From contig NZ_JADDKQ010000005.1 of NCBI RefSeq assembly GCF_016464425.1, forward strand, positions 39,884 through 103,883: DNA of 64,000 nt. The letters run 5' to 3'. The DNA is from Actinotalea solisilvae. GTDB taxonomy: Bacteria; Actinomycetota; Actinomycetes; Actinomycetales; Cellulomonadaceae. A program made the position numbers and the translations under genes. A model generated the notes under the pieces. That model saw only the letters and a list, made by a program, of their open reading frames with translations, searched no databases and was not told where the DNA came from. Below are positions 42,723 through 50,047 of the stretch, piece by piece (within the stretch, counting starts at the first letter, position 1; the number at the start of each line of letters is the position of its first letter).

Positions 42723-43022
42723 TCAGGGGACCAGGTGGGCGTCCTCGCCAGCACGCGCGTCCCGGGACACGAGGTCGTCGGGTCGCGACACCTCGGCCCA
42801 CAGCGCGTCCAGCGAGAGGCCGAGCACCGCCGCGAGCGCCGCGACGGTCGAGAACGCGGGCGTCGCGACGCGCCCGGACTCGATCTTGCGCAGCGTCTCG
42901 GGCGAGAGGCCCGCGTCGAGCGCGGTCGTGAGCATCGACCGCGATCCGCGCGCCTCGCGCAGCAGCGCGCCGAGGCGCCGGCCGCGCTCGATCTCGGCGG
43001 GGGTGAGGGGAAGGCGGACCAT
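42723..43022 (-). CDS. XRE-type helix-turn-helix regulator
   Basis: A 99-aa single-domain DNA-binding protein. The HTH_3 core (about 13-68) is GRRLGALLREARGSRSMLTTALDAGLSPETLRKIESGRVATPAFSTV split over its five helices, with a short Asp/Glu/Ala tail. ATG 43022 follows TACTAT (43034-43029) by 6 nt, so it is probably leaderless. It is divergent from a methionine aminopeptidase, and the 61-bp gap contains two 14-bp-phased repeats, so it probably regulates itself and that gene. Confidence 0.9.
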   Translation of the reverse strand: MVRLPLTPAEIERGRRLGALLREARGSRSMLTTALDAGLSPETLRKIESGRVATPAFSTVAALAAVLGLSLDALWAEVSRPDDLVSRDARAGEDAHLVP

Positions 43023-43035
43023 GCACCGATAGTAG

Positions 43036-43058
43036 TACCGGGATACTCTTACCGGGAT
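43036..43058. promoter_or_regulatory. Putative operator: TACCGGGAT repeated at 14-bp spacing
   Basis: TACCGGGAT at 43036-43044 and 43050-43058. The repeats overlap the -10 region of both divergent promoters (TACTAT for XRE, TACTCT at 43044-43049 for MAP), ideal for a shared repressor site. Confidence 0.65.
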
Positions 43059-43083
43059 CGTCGTCGAGCCAGACCGGAGTGCC

Positions 43084-43863
43084 GTGATCGAGATCCTCAG
43101 CCCGTCGGAGCTGCCGCGGGCCCGTGCCGCGGGTGCGCTCGTCGCGCGCATCCTCCAGACCCTGCGCGAGCGCTGCGCGGCGGGCACCACCCTGCTCGAC
43201 GTCGACGACTGGGCGCGCACGATGATCCTCGAGGCGGGCGCCGTCTCCTGCTACGTCGACTACGCGCCGTCGTTCGGGCGCGGGCCCTTCGGGCACTACA
43301 TCTGCACGTCGGTCGACGACGCCGTCCTGCACGGGCTCCCGCACGACCGCGCTCTCGCCGACGGCGACCTGCTCACCCTCGACCTCGCGGTCTCCCTCGA
43401 CGGCGTCGTCGCGGACTCCGCGGTGAGCTTCGTCGTGGGGGAGTCGCCGGACCCCGAGGCCGCCGCGCTCATCGACGCGACCGAGCGCGCGCTCGCGGCG
43501 GGCATCGCCGCAGCCGGGCCGGGCGCGCGCGTCGGGGACCTGTCCCACGCGATCGGCGAGGTGCTGCGGTCCGCCGGCTACCGCGTCAACACCGAGTTCG
43601 GCGGCCACGGCGTCGGCTCGACCATGCACCAGGACCCGCACGTCCCCAACGCCGGCCGCCCCGGCCGCGGCTACCGCCTGCGCCCCGGGCTGCTGCTCGC
43701 GCTCGAGCCGTGGGTCATGGCGGACACCGACCGGCTGGTCACCGACCCCGACGGCTGGACGCTCCGCAGCGCGTCGGGCTGCCGGACGGCCCACAGCGAG
43801 CACACGATCGCGATCACCGACGACGGCGCCGAGGTCCTCACCCTGCGCGCGCCGACGCCCTAG
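43084..43863 (+). CDS. map: Methionine aminopeptidase, type I
   Basis: Removes N-terminal Met from nascent proteins. A 259-aa protein with all five metal ligands in pita-bread-fold context: Asp-Asp in TLDLAVSLDGVVADSAVSF, His in GGHGVGSTMHQDP, Glu in LALEPWVM and Glu in SEHTIAI. It sits apart from ribosomal genes and opposite an XRE regulator, which suggests an accessory, conditionally expressed copy; an essential copy is expected elsewhere. GTG 43084 follows ACCGGAGTGCC. Its TAG stop (43861-43863) lies in the target-site duplication of the downstream insertion sequence. Confidence 0.93.
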   Translation: MIEILSPSELPRARAAGALVARILQTLRERCAAGTTLLDVDDWARTMILEAGAVSCYVDYAPSFGRGPFGHYICTSVDDAVLHGLPHDRALADGDLLTLDLAVSLDGVVADSAVSFVVGESPDPEAAALIDATERALAAGIAAAGPGARVGDLSHAIGEVLRSAGYRVNTEFGGHGVGSTMHQDPHVPNAGRPGRGYRLRPGLLLALEPWVMADTDRLVTDPDGWTLRSASGCRTAHSEHTIAITDDGAEVLTLRAPTP

Positions 43864-43864
43864 G
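43859..43864. repeat. Left target-site duplication of the IS481-type element
   Basis: CCTAGG directly abuts the left inverted repeat; the same six bases abut the right end (44941-44946). They match the NCTAGN target preference known for IS481. This copy supplies the map stop codon. Confidence 0.85.
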
Positions 43865-44940
43865 TGTACTCGGCCGTCACGTTGGTGACAGTCGGGTGAT
43901 CGGGGCGGCGCCGACGGCGTGGTGGTGCCGGCCAGTGTTGTAGTGCTCGAGCCAGGTTGTGAAGGCCGCGGTGCGCTCGTCGTTGGACACGTAGGGGCGC
44001 CGATAGGCCCACTCGGTGGCCAGGGTGCGGTTGAAGCGCTCGACCTTGCCGTTCTGCCAGGGGCAGTGGGGCTTGATGAACCAGTGCTCGGTGCCAGCGG
44101 CCGCCAGGACCAGGCGCAGCTGGCCTGAGTGGGCGAAGGACCAGTGGTTGTCGGTCAAGATCGCGCGCACCGGTGCGCCGAGGGTGGCGAAGTGAGCCAG
44201 AGCGCGGGCGGTGAACTCGGCGCAGGTCGCGGCCTTCTCGTCGGGCAGGATCTCGGAGTAGGCCAGGCGGGAGTGGTCATCGACGGCAGCGTGGACGTAG
44301 TCGAACCCGACTCTCGTGTTGCGCCTGCGGGCACTCGACCCGGCCGCACGGCCGCGGGACTTCCATCCACCACCGTCGGGGATGCGGCCGATCTTCTTGA
44401 CGTCGATGTGCACCAGGTCCCCGGGCCGGTCGTGCTCGTAGCGGACCGCGGTGACCTTCGAGGCGCGGATCTGCTCACCGGTGAGCGGGTCGCACTGCCA
44501 CAAGTACGGGACTCCCGCGCGGCGCAGGATCCGGGAGACCGTGCGTGCTGGAACACCGGTGAGCCGGGCGACCTCGTCCGGCCCACACCGAGCCGTCGAG
44601 CGCGCGGTGAGCACTGCCTGGACCTGCTCTGGCGCCGTTGCCCTGACCAGGCGCCGCGGACGCGACGACCGGTCGACCAGGCCGGCGCGCCCCTCAGCGT
44701 CGAACCGGGCGACCCACCGGTGCGCGCACTGACGAGACACGCCCAACTCACGGGCGACGTGCGCGACCGGGCGACCTTGCACCCTGATCCGCTGGACCAG
44801 CAACCACCTGCCATAGGCATTCAACCGCGCGTTAGCGTGGGGCACGAGGACCTCCGGAAGCGTGAAGACGAGACATCTCCACTACGCCGGAGGTCCTCCC
44901 TCACATCAAGACCCCGTCACCAACCTCTTGGCCGAGTACA
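43865..44940. mobile_element. IS481-family insertion sequence, intact, 1076 bp
   Basis: Terminal inverted repeats of about 25 bp match at 21 positions: both ends read TGTACTCGGCC inward, then after a 5-nt variable part GTTGGTGAC. One transposase gene fills the element. Both ends are flanked by CCTAGG. The intact ends, intact frame and perfect duplication point to a fairly recent insertion. It lies exactly at the junction of two convergent genes. Confidence 0.95.
43877..44845 (-). CDS. IS481-family transposase
   Basis: A 322-aa DDE transposase. N-terminal HTH (about 14-50: RWLLVQRIRVQGRPVAHVA, VSRQCAHRWVARFD); an HTH_29/33-like second helix pair with RTVSRILRRAGV; the RNase-H-like core with Asp in LVHIDVKKIG, Asp in AILTDNHWS, and Glu in WQNGKVERFNR. 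GTG 44845 follows CCGGAGGTCCTC. The stop lies within the left inverted repeat. It is read in the same direction as the neighbouring lrp gene, which could feed transcription into it. Confidence 0.96.
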   Translation of the reverse strand: MPHANARLNAYGRWLLVQRIRVQGRPVAHVARELGVSRQCAHRWVARFDAEGRAGLVDRSSRPRRLVRATAPEQVQAVLTARSTARCGPDEVARLTGVPARTVSRILRRAGVPYLWQCDPLTGEQIRASKVTAVRYEHDRPGDLVHIDVKKIGRIPDGGGWKSRGRAAGSSARRRNTRVGFDYVHAAVDDHSRLAYSEILPDEKAATCAEFTARALAHFATLGAPVRAILTDNHWSFAHSGQLRLVLAAAGTEHWFIKPHCPWQNGKVERFNRTLATEWAYRRPYVSNDERTAAFTTWLEHYNTGRHHHAVGAAPITRLSPT

Positions 44941-44946
44941 CCTAGG
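44941..44946. repeat. Right target-site duplication of the IS481-type element
   Basis: CCTAGG; this copy supplies the TAG stop codon (44944-44942, minus strand) of the lrp gene. Confidence 0.85.
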
Positions 44947-45427
44947 CGCGGGGCACGTCCGGCCGGCGCACCAGCGGCGTGAGCACGACGGTCGAGCGCG
45001 TGCGCTCCACGAAGGGCTCGGCCGCGATCCGCTCGACCACCTCGTCGAGGTGCCGCACGCTGTGCGCGCGCACGTGCACGACGGCGTCCGCCTCGCCGGT
45101 CACGGTGCTCGCCGCGATGACCTCGGGGTAGCGCTCGAACGCCGCGCGCATGGTCGCGGGGCTCGTGCGGCCCGCGCAGAAGACCTCGACGTGCGCCTCG
45201 GTCGCCCAGCCGAGCGCCGCGGGGTCCAGGCGCACCGTGAAGCCGTCGATGACGCCGCGCTCGCGCAGCCGGTCGACGCGGCGCTTCACGGCCGGCGCGG
45301 ACAGGTTCACGCGTGCCCCGATGGTCGCGAAGCTCGCGCGCGCGTCGTGGGCGAGGTGGTCGAGGATCGCGGCGTCGATGCGGTCCAGGACCGCCTCGCC
45401 GCCCGTCCCGGTCCCGTCGCTCCGCAC
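44942..45427 (-). CDS. Lrp/AsnC-family transcriptional regulator
   Basis: A 161-aa regulator. The AsnC-type HTH (about 12-60) has LDRIDAAILDHLAHDARASFATIGARVNLSAPAVKRRVDRLRERGVI in pieces, then a RAM ligand-binding domain (about 75-150: ATEAHVEVFCAGR, VTGEADAVVHVRAHSVRHLDEVV). It probably senses an amino acid. GTG 45427 is preferred. The ddaH-rocD arginine-catabolic operon lies about 350 bp away, transcribed in the same direction, and repeats typical of Lrp sites lie upstream of ddaH, so it is the likely regulator of that pathway. Confidence 0.92.
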   Translation of the reverse strand: MRSDGTGTGGEAVLDRIDAAILDHLAHDARASFATIGARVNLSAPAVKRRVDRLRERGVIDGFTVRLDPAALGWATEAHVEVFCAGRTSPATMRAAFERYPEVIAASTVTGEADAVVHVRAHSVRHLDEVVERIAAEPFVERTRSTVVLTPLVRRPDVPRA

Positions 45428-45543
45428 CCCGACAGCATGCCCGACGCCGGTCCGGCCGTTCGAGATGCGGGGCCGCGACGCGCGACGTTCACTGGACGGG
45501 AGGCGGGGGAGGCCCGCCGGAGCCGAGGGCACGAGGGGGTCCG

Positions 45544-45684
45544 ATGGGCATTGAGGACATGACCGAGAAGGCCAGCGACGCAGGGATCGAGAAGGCCGGC
45601 GACGCCGCCGAGCAGAAGGCCGGCGGCCACGGCGACAAGATCGACCAGGCGCAGCAGGCTGCCGACGACAAGATCGGCGGCTGA
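45544..45684 (+). CDS. Small MT0933-like (Rv0909-type antitoxin-annotated) protein
   Basis: A 46-aa, highly charged, helix-rich protein: MGIEDMTEKASDAGIEKAGD and then AEQKAGGHGDKIDQAQQAAD. It matches the PF14013 pattern (MGIxDxTxKAKD, then a Lys/Asp/Gln-rich second helix). The family is labelled antitoxin from Rv0909, but no toxin gene is next to it here, so a stress-related hydrophilic protein is just as likely. GAGGGGGTCC precedes the ATG. Too short for most gene finders, yet the motif is convincing. Confidence 0.8.
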   Translation: MGIEDMTEKASDAGIEKAGDAAEQKAGGHGDKIDQAQQAADDKIGG

Positions 45685-45714
45685 GCGACCAGCCAGCGCC
45701 CTTCACTGACACGC

Positions 45715-45747
45715 CGACGCCCGGCTCCCTCGTGGGGCCGGGCGTCG
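45715..45747. terminator. Bidirectional terminator hairpin
   Basis: A perfect 11-bp stem (45715-45725 with 45737-45747), extendable inside the loop, between the small MT0933-like gene and rocD. Confidence 0.85.
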
Positions 45748-45770
45748 TCGTGCGTGGGGGCGGCTGCGGC

Positions 45771-46958
45771 TCAGTGCAGCGCGTCGACCAGCTGGTCGAG
45801 CCCCCAGTCGAGGTCGTCCTGCGCGATGGTCAGCGGCGGCGCGAGGCGCACCGTCTGGCCGTGCGTGTCCTTGACGAGGACGCGCCGCGCGAGCAGGCGC
45901 TCGCTCAGCGCGCGGCCGGTGCCGCGCTCGGGCGCGAGGTCGATGCCCGCCCACAGCCCGGCCGTGCGCGTCGCCACGAGCGAGCCGTCGGCCACGAGGG
46001 CGTCGAGCCGCGCGCGGAGGTGCGTGCCGAGCTCGGCCGCGCGCCGCTGGTGCTCGCCTGTCTCGAGCTGCGCCACGACCGCGAGCCCGACGGCGCACGC
46101 GAGCGGGTTCCCGCCGAACGTCGAGCCGTGCGTCCCGGCCGTGAGCACGCCGAGCACGTCGTGCCGCCCGACGACGGCCGAGACCGGCACGATGCCGCCG
46201 CCGAGCGCCTTGCCGAGCGTGACGAGGTCGGGGCGCACGCCCACGAGGTCGGCCGCGAGCGTGGTGCCCGTGCGGCCGAGGCCGGACTGGATCTCGTCGA
46301 GTACGAGCAGCACGTCCCGCTCGTCGCACAGCGCGCGGACGGCCGGCAGGTAGTCGGCGGGCGGGATGATGACGCCGCCCTCGCCCTGGATCGGCTCGAG
46401 CAGGACGGCGACCGTCGTCTCGTCGACCGCCTCGGCGAGCGCCGCCGCGTCGCCGTAGGGGACGACGCGGAAGCCGGGCGTGTACGGGCCGAACCCGCGC
46501 CGGGCGTCGTCGTCGGTGGAGAACGAGATGATCGTCGTCGTGCGGCCGTGGAAGTTGCCGTCGGCGACGACGATCGTGGCCTGCTCGGGGGCGACACCCT
46601 TGACGTCGTAGCCCCACTTGCGGGCGGCCTTGATGGCGGTCTCGACCGCCTCGGCGCCCGTGTTCATCGGCAGGACGAGGTCCATGCCGACGAGCCGCGC
46701 GAGCCGGTTGGCGAACGCCTCGAGCAGGTCGTGGTCGAACGCGCGGGACGTGAGCGTGAGCCGGTCGAGCTGCGCGTGCGCGGCCGCGACGAGCGCCGGG
46801 TGGCGGTGGCCGAAGTTGAGCGCCGAGTACCCCGCGAGGAGGTCGAGGTAGCGCGTGCCGGCGACGTCGGTCATCCACGAGCCCTCGCCCGAGGCGAGGA
46901 CGACGGGGAGCGGGTGGTAGTTCGCGGCGAGGTGGCTCGTGAGCGCGGGGGCGGTCAT
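45771..46958 (-). CDS. rocD: Ornithine--oxo-acid aminotransferase
   Basis: Transfers the delta-amino group of ornithine to 2-oxoglutarate, giving glutamate semialdehyde on the way to proline or glutamate. A 395-aa class-III PLP enzyme: NTGAEAVETAIKAARKWGY, the cofactor loop DGNFHGRTTT, LDEIQSGLGRTG, and the PLP lysine in TLGKALGGG. Second gene of the operon, 8 nt after the ddaH stop. ATG 46958 follows CTGAGGCCCGCC. Ends at a strong terminator. Confidence 0.95.
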   Translation of the reverse strand: MTAPALTSHLAANYHPLPVVLASGEGSWMTDVAGTRYLDLLAGYSALNFGHRHPALVAAAHAQLDRLTLTSRAFDHDLLEAFANRLARLVGMDLVLPMNTGAEAVETAIKAARKWGYDVKGVAPEQATIVVADGNFHGRTTTIISFSTDDDARRGFGPYTPGFRVVPYGDAAALAEAVDETTVAVLLEPIQGEGGVIIPPADYLPAVRALCDERDVLLVLDEIQSGLGRTGTTLAADLVGVRPDLVTLGKALGGGIVPVSAVVGRHDVLGVLTAGTHGSTFGGNPLACAVGLAVVAQLETGEHQRRAAELGTHLRARLDALVADGSLVATRTAGLWAGIDLAPERGTGRALSERLLARRVLVKDTHGQTVRLAPPLTIAQDDLDWGLDQLVDALH

Positions 46959-46966
46959 GGCGGGCC

Positions 46967-47800
46967 TCAGGCGCGGATCTCGAGCGTGCAGCACTTCGCG
47001 CCGCCGCCGCCCTTGAGCAGCTCGGTCGTCGCGACCGGGTGCACCTCGAACCCGCGCTCGGTGAGCGCCGCCTGGAGGTCGACGGCCGCGGGCGCGACGA
47101 CCACGTGCAGGCCGTCGGAGACCGCGTTGAGGCCGAGGGCGACGGCGTCGGCCTCGGTCGCCATGACGGCGTCGGGGTAGCGCTCGGCGAGCACGGCCTG
47201 CGAGGCCTCGGAGAACGCCGGCGGGTAGTAGGCGACGAGCTCGTGGCCGGGGCGGCTGTCGAGCACGGTGAGCGCGGTGTCCAGGTGGTAGAACCGCGGG
47301 TCGACGAGCTCGAGCGTGACGACCTCGCGGCCCGTGAGGCGGGCGAGCTCGCCGTGCGAGGCGGTGTCGGTGCGGAAGCCCGTGCCGGCGAGGAAGGTGT
47401 CGCCGACGAGCAGGATGTCGCCCTCGCCCTCGTTGACCTCGGTGGCCGTCTGGGTCATGTAGCCGTGGTCGGCGAACCACTTCTCGTAGAGGGGGCCCTC
47501 GGGGGCGCGCTCGGGGTAACGGAACAGGGCGGAGTAGACGAGGCCGTCGACGACCGTCGCGCCGTTGGCGGCGAACACCATGTCCGGCAGGCCCGGGACG
47601 GGGTCGATGAGGTCGACGGTGTGGCCCCAGGCGAGGTAGGTCTTGTAGAGGGTCTCCCACTGCGCGACGGCGAGGGCGCTGTCGGTGAGGCGGGTCTTGT
47701 CCATCCACGGGTTGATCTCGTAGCTGACCGTGAAGTGCTCCGGTCGGCACATGAGGAAGTGACGCGGGGTGGCGGTACGGGTGGAGTGGGTGGCGCTCAT
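46967..47800 (-). CDS. ddaH: Dimethylarginine dimethylaminohydrolase (DDAH/arginine-deiminase superfamily)
   Basis: A 277-aa guanidino-group-modifying enzyme. It hydrolyses N-methylated arginine (or arginine-like compounds) to citrulline and an amine. The substrate loop PDMVFAANGA, the Glu/Asp pair NEGEGDILLVG, the catalytic His in DPRFYHLDTAL, and the nucleophile Cys in GGGAKCCTLEIR at the C-terminus are all present. Its partner rocD follows immediately, so the pair feeds arginine-type nitrogen into central metabolism. GCGAGGACCCC precedes ATG 47800; a TACGCT -10 box is at 47874-47869. Confidence 0.93.
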   Translation of the reverse strand: MSATHSTRTATPRHFLMCRPEHFTVSYEINPWMDKTRLTDSALAVAQWETLYKTYLAWGHTVDLIDPVPGLPDMVFAANGATVVDGLVYSALFRYPERAPEGPLYEKWFADHGYMTQTATEVNEGEGDILLVGDTFLAGTGFRTDTASHGELARLTGREVVTLELVDPRFYHLDTALTVLDSRPGHELVAYYPPAFSEASQAVLAERYPDAVMATEADAVALGLNAVSDGLHVVVAPAAVDLQAALTERGFEVHPVATTELLKGGGGAKCCTLEIRA

Positions 47801-47906
47801 GGGGTCCTCGCTGCGGTCGGCGGTCCAGCTGGATCAGCGGCCCGGCAGCGGCGCCGGCCTCGTCCACGAGCGTAGGACCGGGCACCCGCGCGGACCGGTT
47901 CACGAC

Positions 47907-47968
47907 GCTGCGCGCCGACGCACGAAGCGTTGCGCGCTGACCACGCCCGACGGCGATTCGTTGCGCGC
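47907..47968 (-). promoter_or_regulatory. Three helically phased GYTGCGCGC repeats: putative Lrp operator of ddaH-rocD
   Basis: GCTGCGCGC (47907-47915), GTTGCGCGC (47929-47937) and GTTGCGCGC (47960-47968) are spaced 22 and 31 bp apart, close to two and three helical turns. ACGAA/TTCGT inverted arms flank the last two. They lie about 33-94 bp upstream of the -10 box, as expected for Lrp-type activation. Confidence 0.55.
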
Positions 47969-48012
47969 CGTGCTCCACCTCCCGGCCTTGGGTCCCGCCA
48001 GGGACGCGTGGG

Positions 48013-48546
48013 TCAGGGAGCAGTGGTGTCGGCGACGGCCGGGTGGTCGCCCGCGACCTCGGTGGCGACGCGGTGCAGGACGAGGCGGAGCATGCCCGCC
48101 ATCGTCGCGGCGACGAGGGCCGATCCGACCGGCCGGGGGAGTCCGCGCACGTGGACCCGCTCGACCCACGTCACCGTGCAGTGGCGCGGCCCGAGCGGCC
48201 GGACGCGCACCTCGGCGTCCCCGAGCAGCACCGGCCCCTGCTTGCGGTAGACGGCGACGCCCTCGCGCGCCGGCTCGCGGCCGCGCGCCGGGACGGGCGG
48301 GTCGAACCGCTCGACGACCATGGCGTCCGCCATGCCGCGTCCCCCGCGGGTCGCCGTCGGGCCGGTGACGCCGACGAAGCGCTCGCCGATGCGGGACGCG
48401 GGCGCTGCGTCGGGCGGGCCCGGCTCGACGTCGACGCGCGTGAGCGGGATCCAGCGTGCGTGGTTGCGGACGTCCGTGACGACGCCCCACACGACGTCGG
48501 CCGGCGCCGCGACGACGCGGCTGACGGTGACCTCGCGCAGGGTCAT
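48013..48546 (-). CDS. SRPBCC-family (START/polyketide-cyclase-like) protein
   Basis: A 177-aa helix-grip protein with a hydrophobic ligand cavity. The pattern VTVSRVVAAPADVVWGVVTDVRNHARW at the start and a C-terminal long helix (RPVGSALVAATMAGMLRLVLHRVATE) are typical. It may bind lipids or aromatic compounds. ATG 48546 overlaps the stop of the MmcQ/YjbR gene (ATGA), so the two are co-translated. The ligand is unknown. Confidence 0.88.
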   Translation of the reverse strand: MTLREVTVSRVVAAPADVVWGVVTDVRNHARWIPLTRVDVEPGPPDAAPASRIGERFVGVTGPTATRGGRGMADAMVVERFDPPVPARGREPAREGVAVYRKQGPVLLGDAEVRVRPLGPRHCTVTWVERVHVRGLPRPVGSALVAATMAGMLRLVLHRVATEVAGDHPAVADTTAP

Positions 48547-48950
48547 GCCCCGGCCTGCCCGCTGCGCTCGGCGTCGAGCCGCGCCACGAGGCGTCGCGGC
48601 GCGTGCTGCCGGTAGGACGACGCGAGCAGCTCGCCGACCTCGTCCCAGTCGGTGTCCTCGCCGAGGTCGAGCGCGAGCCAGCCCGACGGCCCGTAGTAGG
48701 GCGGCGACCAGAACCGGTCGTCCTCGACCAGCGCCGGGCGCTCGTCGTCGTCGGGCGTGAAGATCAGTGCGGTCGGGTGCTCGGCGTGGCCCGCGGCGGC
48801 GCCGCTGCCGTAGACCGCGTAGATCTTCGGGGCGCGGAACGTCGGGCGGCCCCACGCCTCCTTCTCGGTGCTCTCGGGCAGCGCCGCGCACAGTGCGCGG
48901 ACCCGGTCGAGCAGCGGGTCCGCCTCGTCGTACCTCCGCGGGTGGGCCAC
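48543..48950 (-). CDS. MmcQ/YjbR-family protein
   Basis: A 135-aa protein with the YjbR (CyaY-like) fold: LCAALPESTEKEAWGRPTFRAPKIYAVY near the start, then DDRFWSPPYYGPSGWLALDL and EVGELLASSYRQHAPRRL at the end. The family is called DNA-binding but its function is not settled. GTG 48950 follows GGAGGCACC. First gene of a two-gene operon with the SRPBCC protein; divergent from the aldo/keto reductase. Confidence 0.9.
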   Translation of the reverse strand: MAHPRRYDEADPLLDRVRALCAALPESTEKEAWGRPTFRAPKIYAVYGSGAAAGHAEHPTALIFTPDDDERPALVEDDRFWSPPYYGPSGWLALDLGEDTDWDEVGELLASSYRQHAPRRLVARLDAERSGQAGA

Positions 48951-49030
48951 GGTGCCTCCGGGGTGTGTCCGTGCTGGTGGGGCGATCGTCCGGCAGGAGC
49001 GGCGCCCGCGCCCACGGTAGCGTCACGGCC

Positions 49031-50017
49031 ATGGAGAAGCGTGTGCTCGGACGGACGGGACGTGAGGTCGGCGTGGTCGGCCTCGGCTGCTGGCAGCTCG
49101 GTGCGGACTGGGGCGAGGTGAGCGAGGAGCAGGCGCTCGCCATCCTCGAGACCGCCGTCGACGCGGGCGTGACGCTGCTCGACACCGCCGACGTCTACGG
49201 CGACGGCCGCTCGGAGCGCCTCGTAGGGGAGCTGCTGCGCCGCCGGCCCGACGCCGGCCTCACGGTCGCCACGAAGATGGGCCGCCGCGCGAACCCGCAC
49301 GTCGCCGACGCGTACACGCTCGACGCGTTCCGTGCCTGGAACGACCGGTCGCGCGAGAACCTCGGCGTCGACACGATCGACCTCGTCCAGCTGCACTGCC
49401 CGCCGACCGAGGTCTACTCGCGCGACGAGGTCTACGACGCGCTCGACACGATGGTCGCCGAGGGCCGCATGGCGGCGTACGGCGTGAGCGTCGAGACGGT
49501 CGACGAGGCGCTGACGGCGATCGCGCGGCCGAACGTCGCGAGCGTGCAGATCATCCTCAACGTCTTCCGTCGCAAGCCGCTCGAGGCCGTGCTGCCCGCG
49601 GCGCTCGAGGCGGGCGTGGGCATCCTCGCGCGCGTCCCGCTCGCGAGCGGCCTGCTCACGGGGAGGTACGACGAGTCGACGACGTTCGGCGAGGACGACC
49701 ACCGGAACTACAACCGGCAGGGCGCCGCGTTCGACGTCGGCGAGACGTTCGCGGGCGTGCCGTACGAGGTCGGCGTCGAGGCCGCGCGCGAGGTCGCCCG
49801 GTTCACGCCCGAGGGCGCGACGACGGCGCAGCTCGCGCTGCGCTGGATCATCGACCAGCCCGGCGTCTCCATGGTGATCCCGGGCGCGAGCCGCCCCGAG
49901 CAGGCCCGGAACAACGCCGCCGCGGCGGAGCTCGCGCCGCTCGACGTCAAGACTCTCGCGGGGCTCGAGCGCGTCTACGACGAGCGCATCCGCGAGCACG
50001 TGCACGGCCGCTGGTGA
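49031..50017 (+). CDS. Aldo/keto reductase
   Basis: A 328-aa NADPH-dependent reductase with a TIM-barrel fold. LGRTGREVGVVGLGCWQLG at the N-terminus; catalytic tetrad Asp in LLDTADVYGDGRSE (with Tyr), Lys in VATKMGR, His in VQLHCPPT; the cofactor segment in VIPGASRPEQARNN. Similar to general stress protein GSP69-like AKRs. ATG 49031 lies 7 nt after TAGCGT (49018-49023), a leaderless start. Confidence 0.95.
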   Translation: MEKRVLGRTGREVGVVGLGCWQLGADWGEVSEEQALAILETAVDAGVTLLDTADVYGDGRSERLVGELLRRRPDAGLTVATKMGRRANPHVADAYTLDAFRAWNDRSRENLGVDTIDLVQLHCPPTEVYSRDEVYDALDTMVAEGRMAAYGVSVETVDEALTAIARPNVASVQIILNVFRRKPLEAVLPAALEAGVGILARVPLASGLLTGRYDESTTFGEDDHRNYNRQGAAFDVGETFAGVPYEVGVEAAREVARFTPEGATTAQLALRWIIDQPGVSMVIPGASRPEQARNNAAAAELAPLDVKTLAGLERVYDERIREHVHGRW

Positions 50018-50047
50018 CCCCCGCCTGAGCGCGCCCGCGCGGGGTCA
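50015..50047. terminator. Terminator hairpin built from the two convergent stop codons
   Basis: TGACCCC (50015-50021) pairs with GGGGTCA (50041-50047). The first TGA is the aldo/keto reductase stop; the TCA at the other end is the stop of the leftward hypothetical gene. Confidence 0.6.

Noticed and set aside
45544..45684. Toxin-antitoxin locus
   Set aside because: The small protein matches an antitoxin-labelled family but there is no toxin-like ORF on either side.
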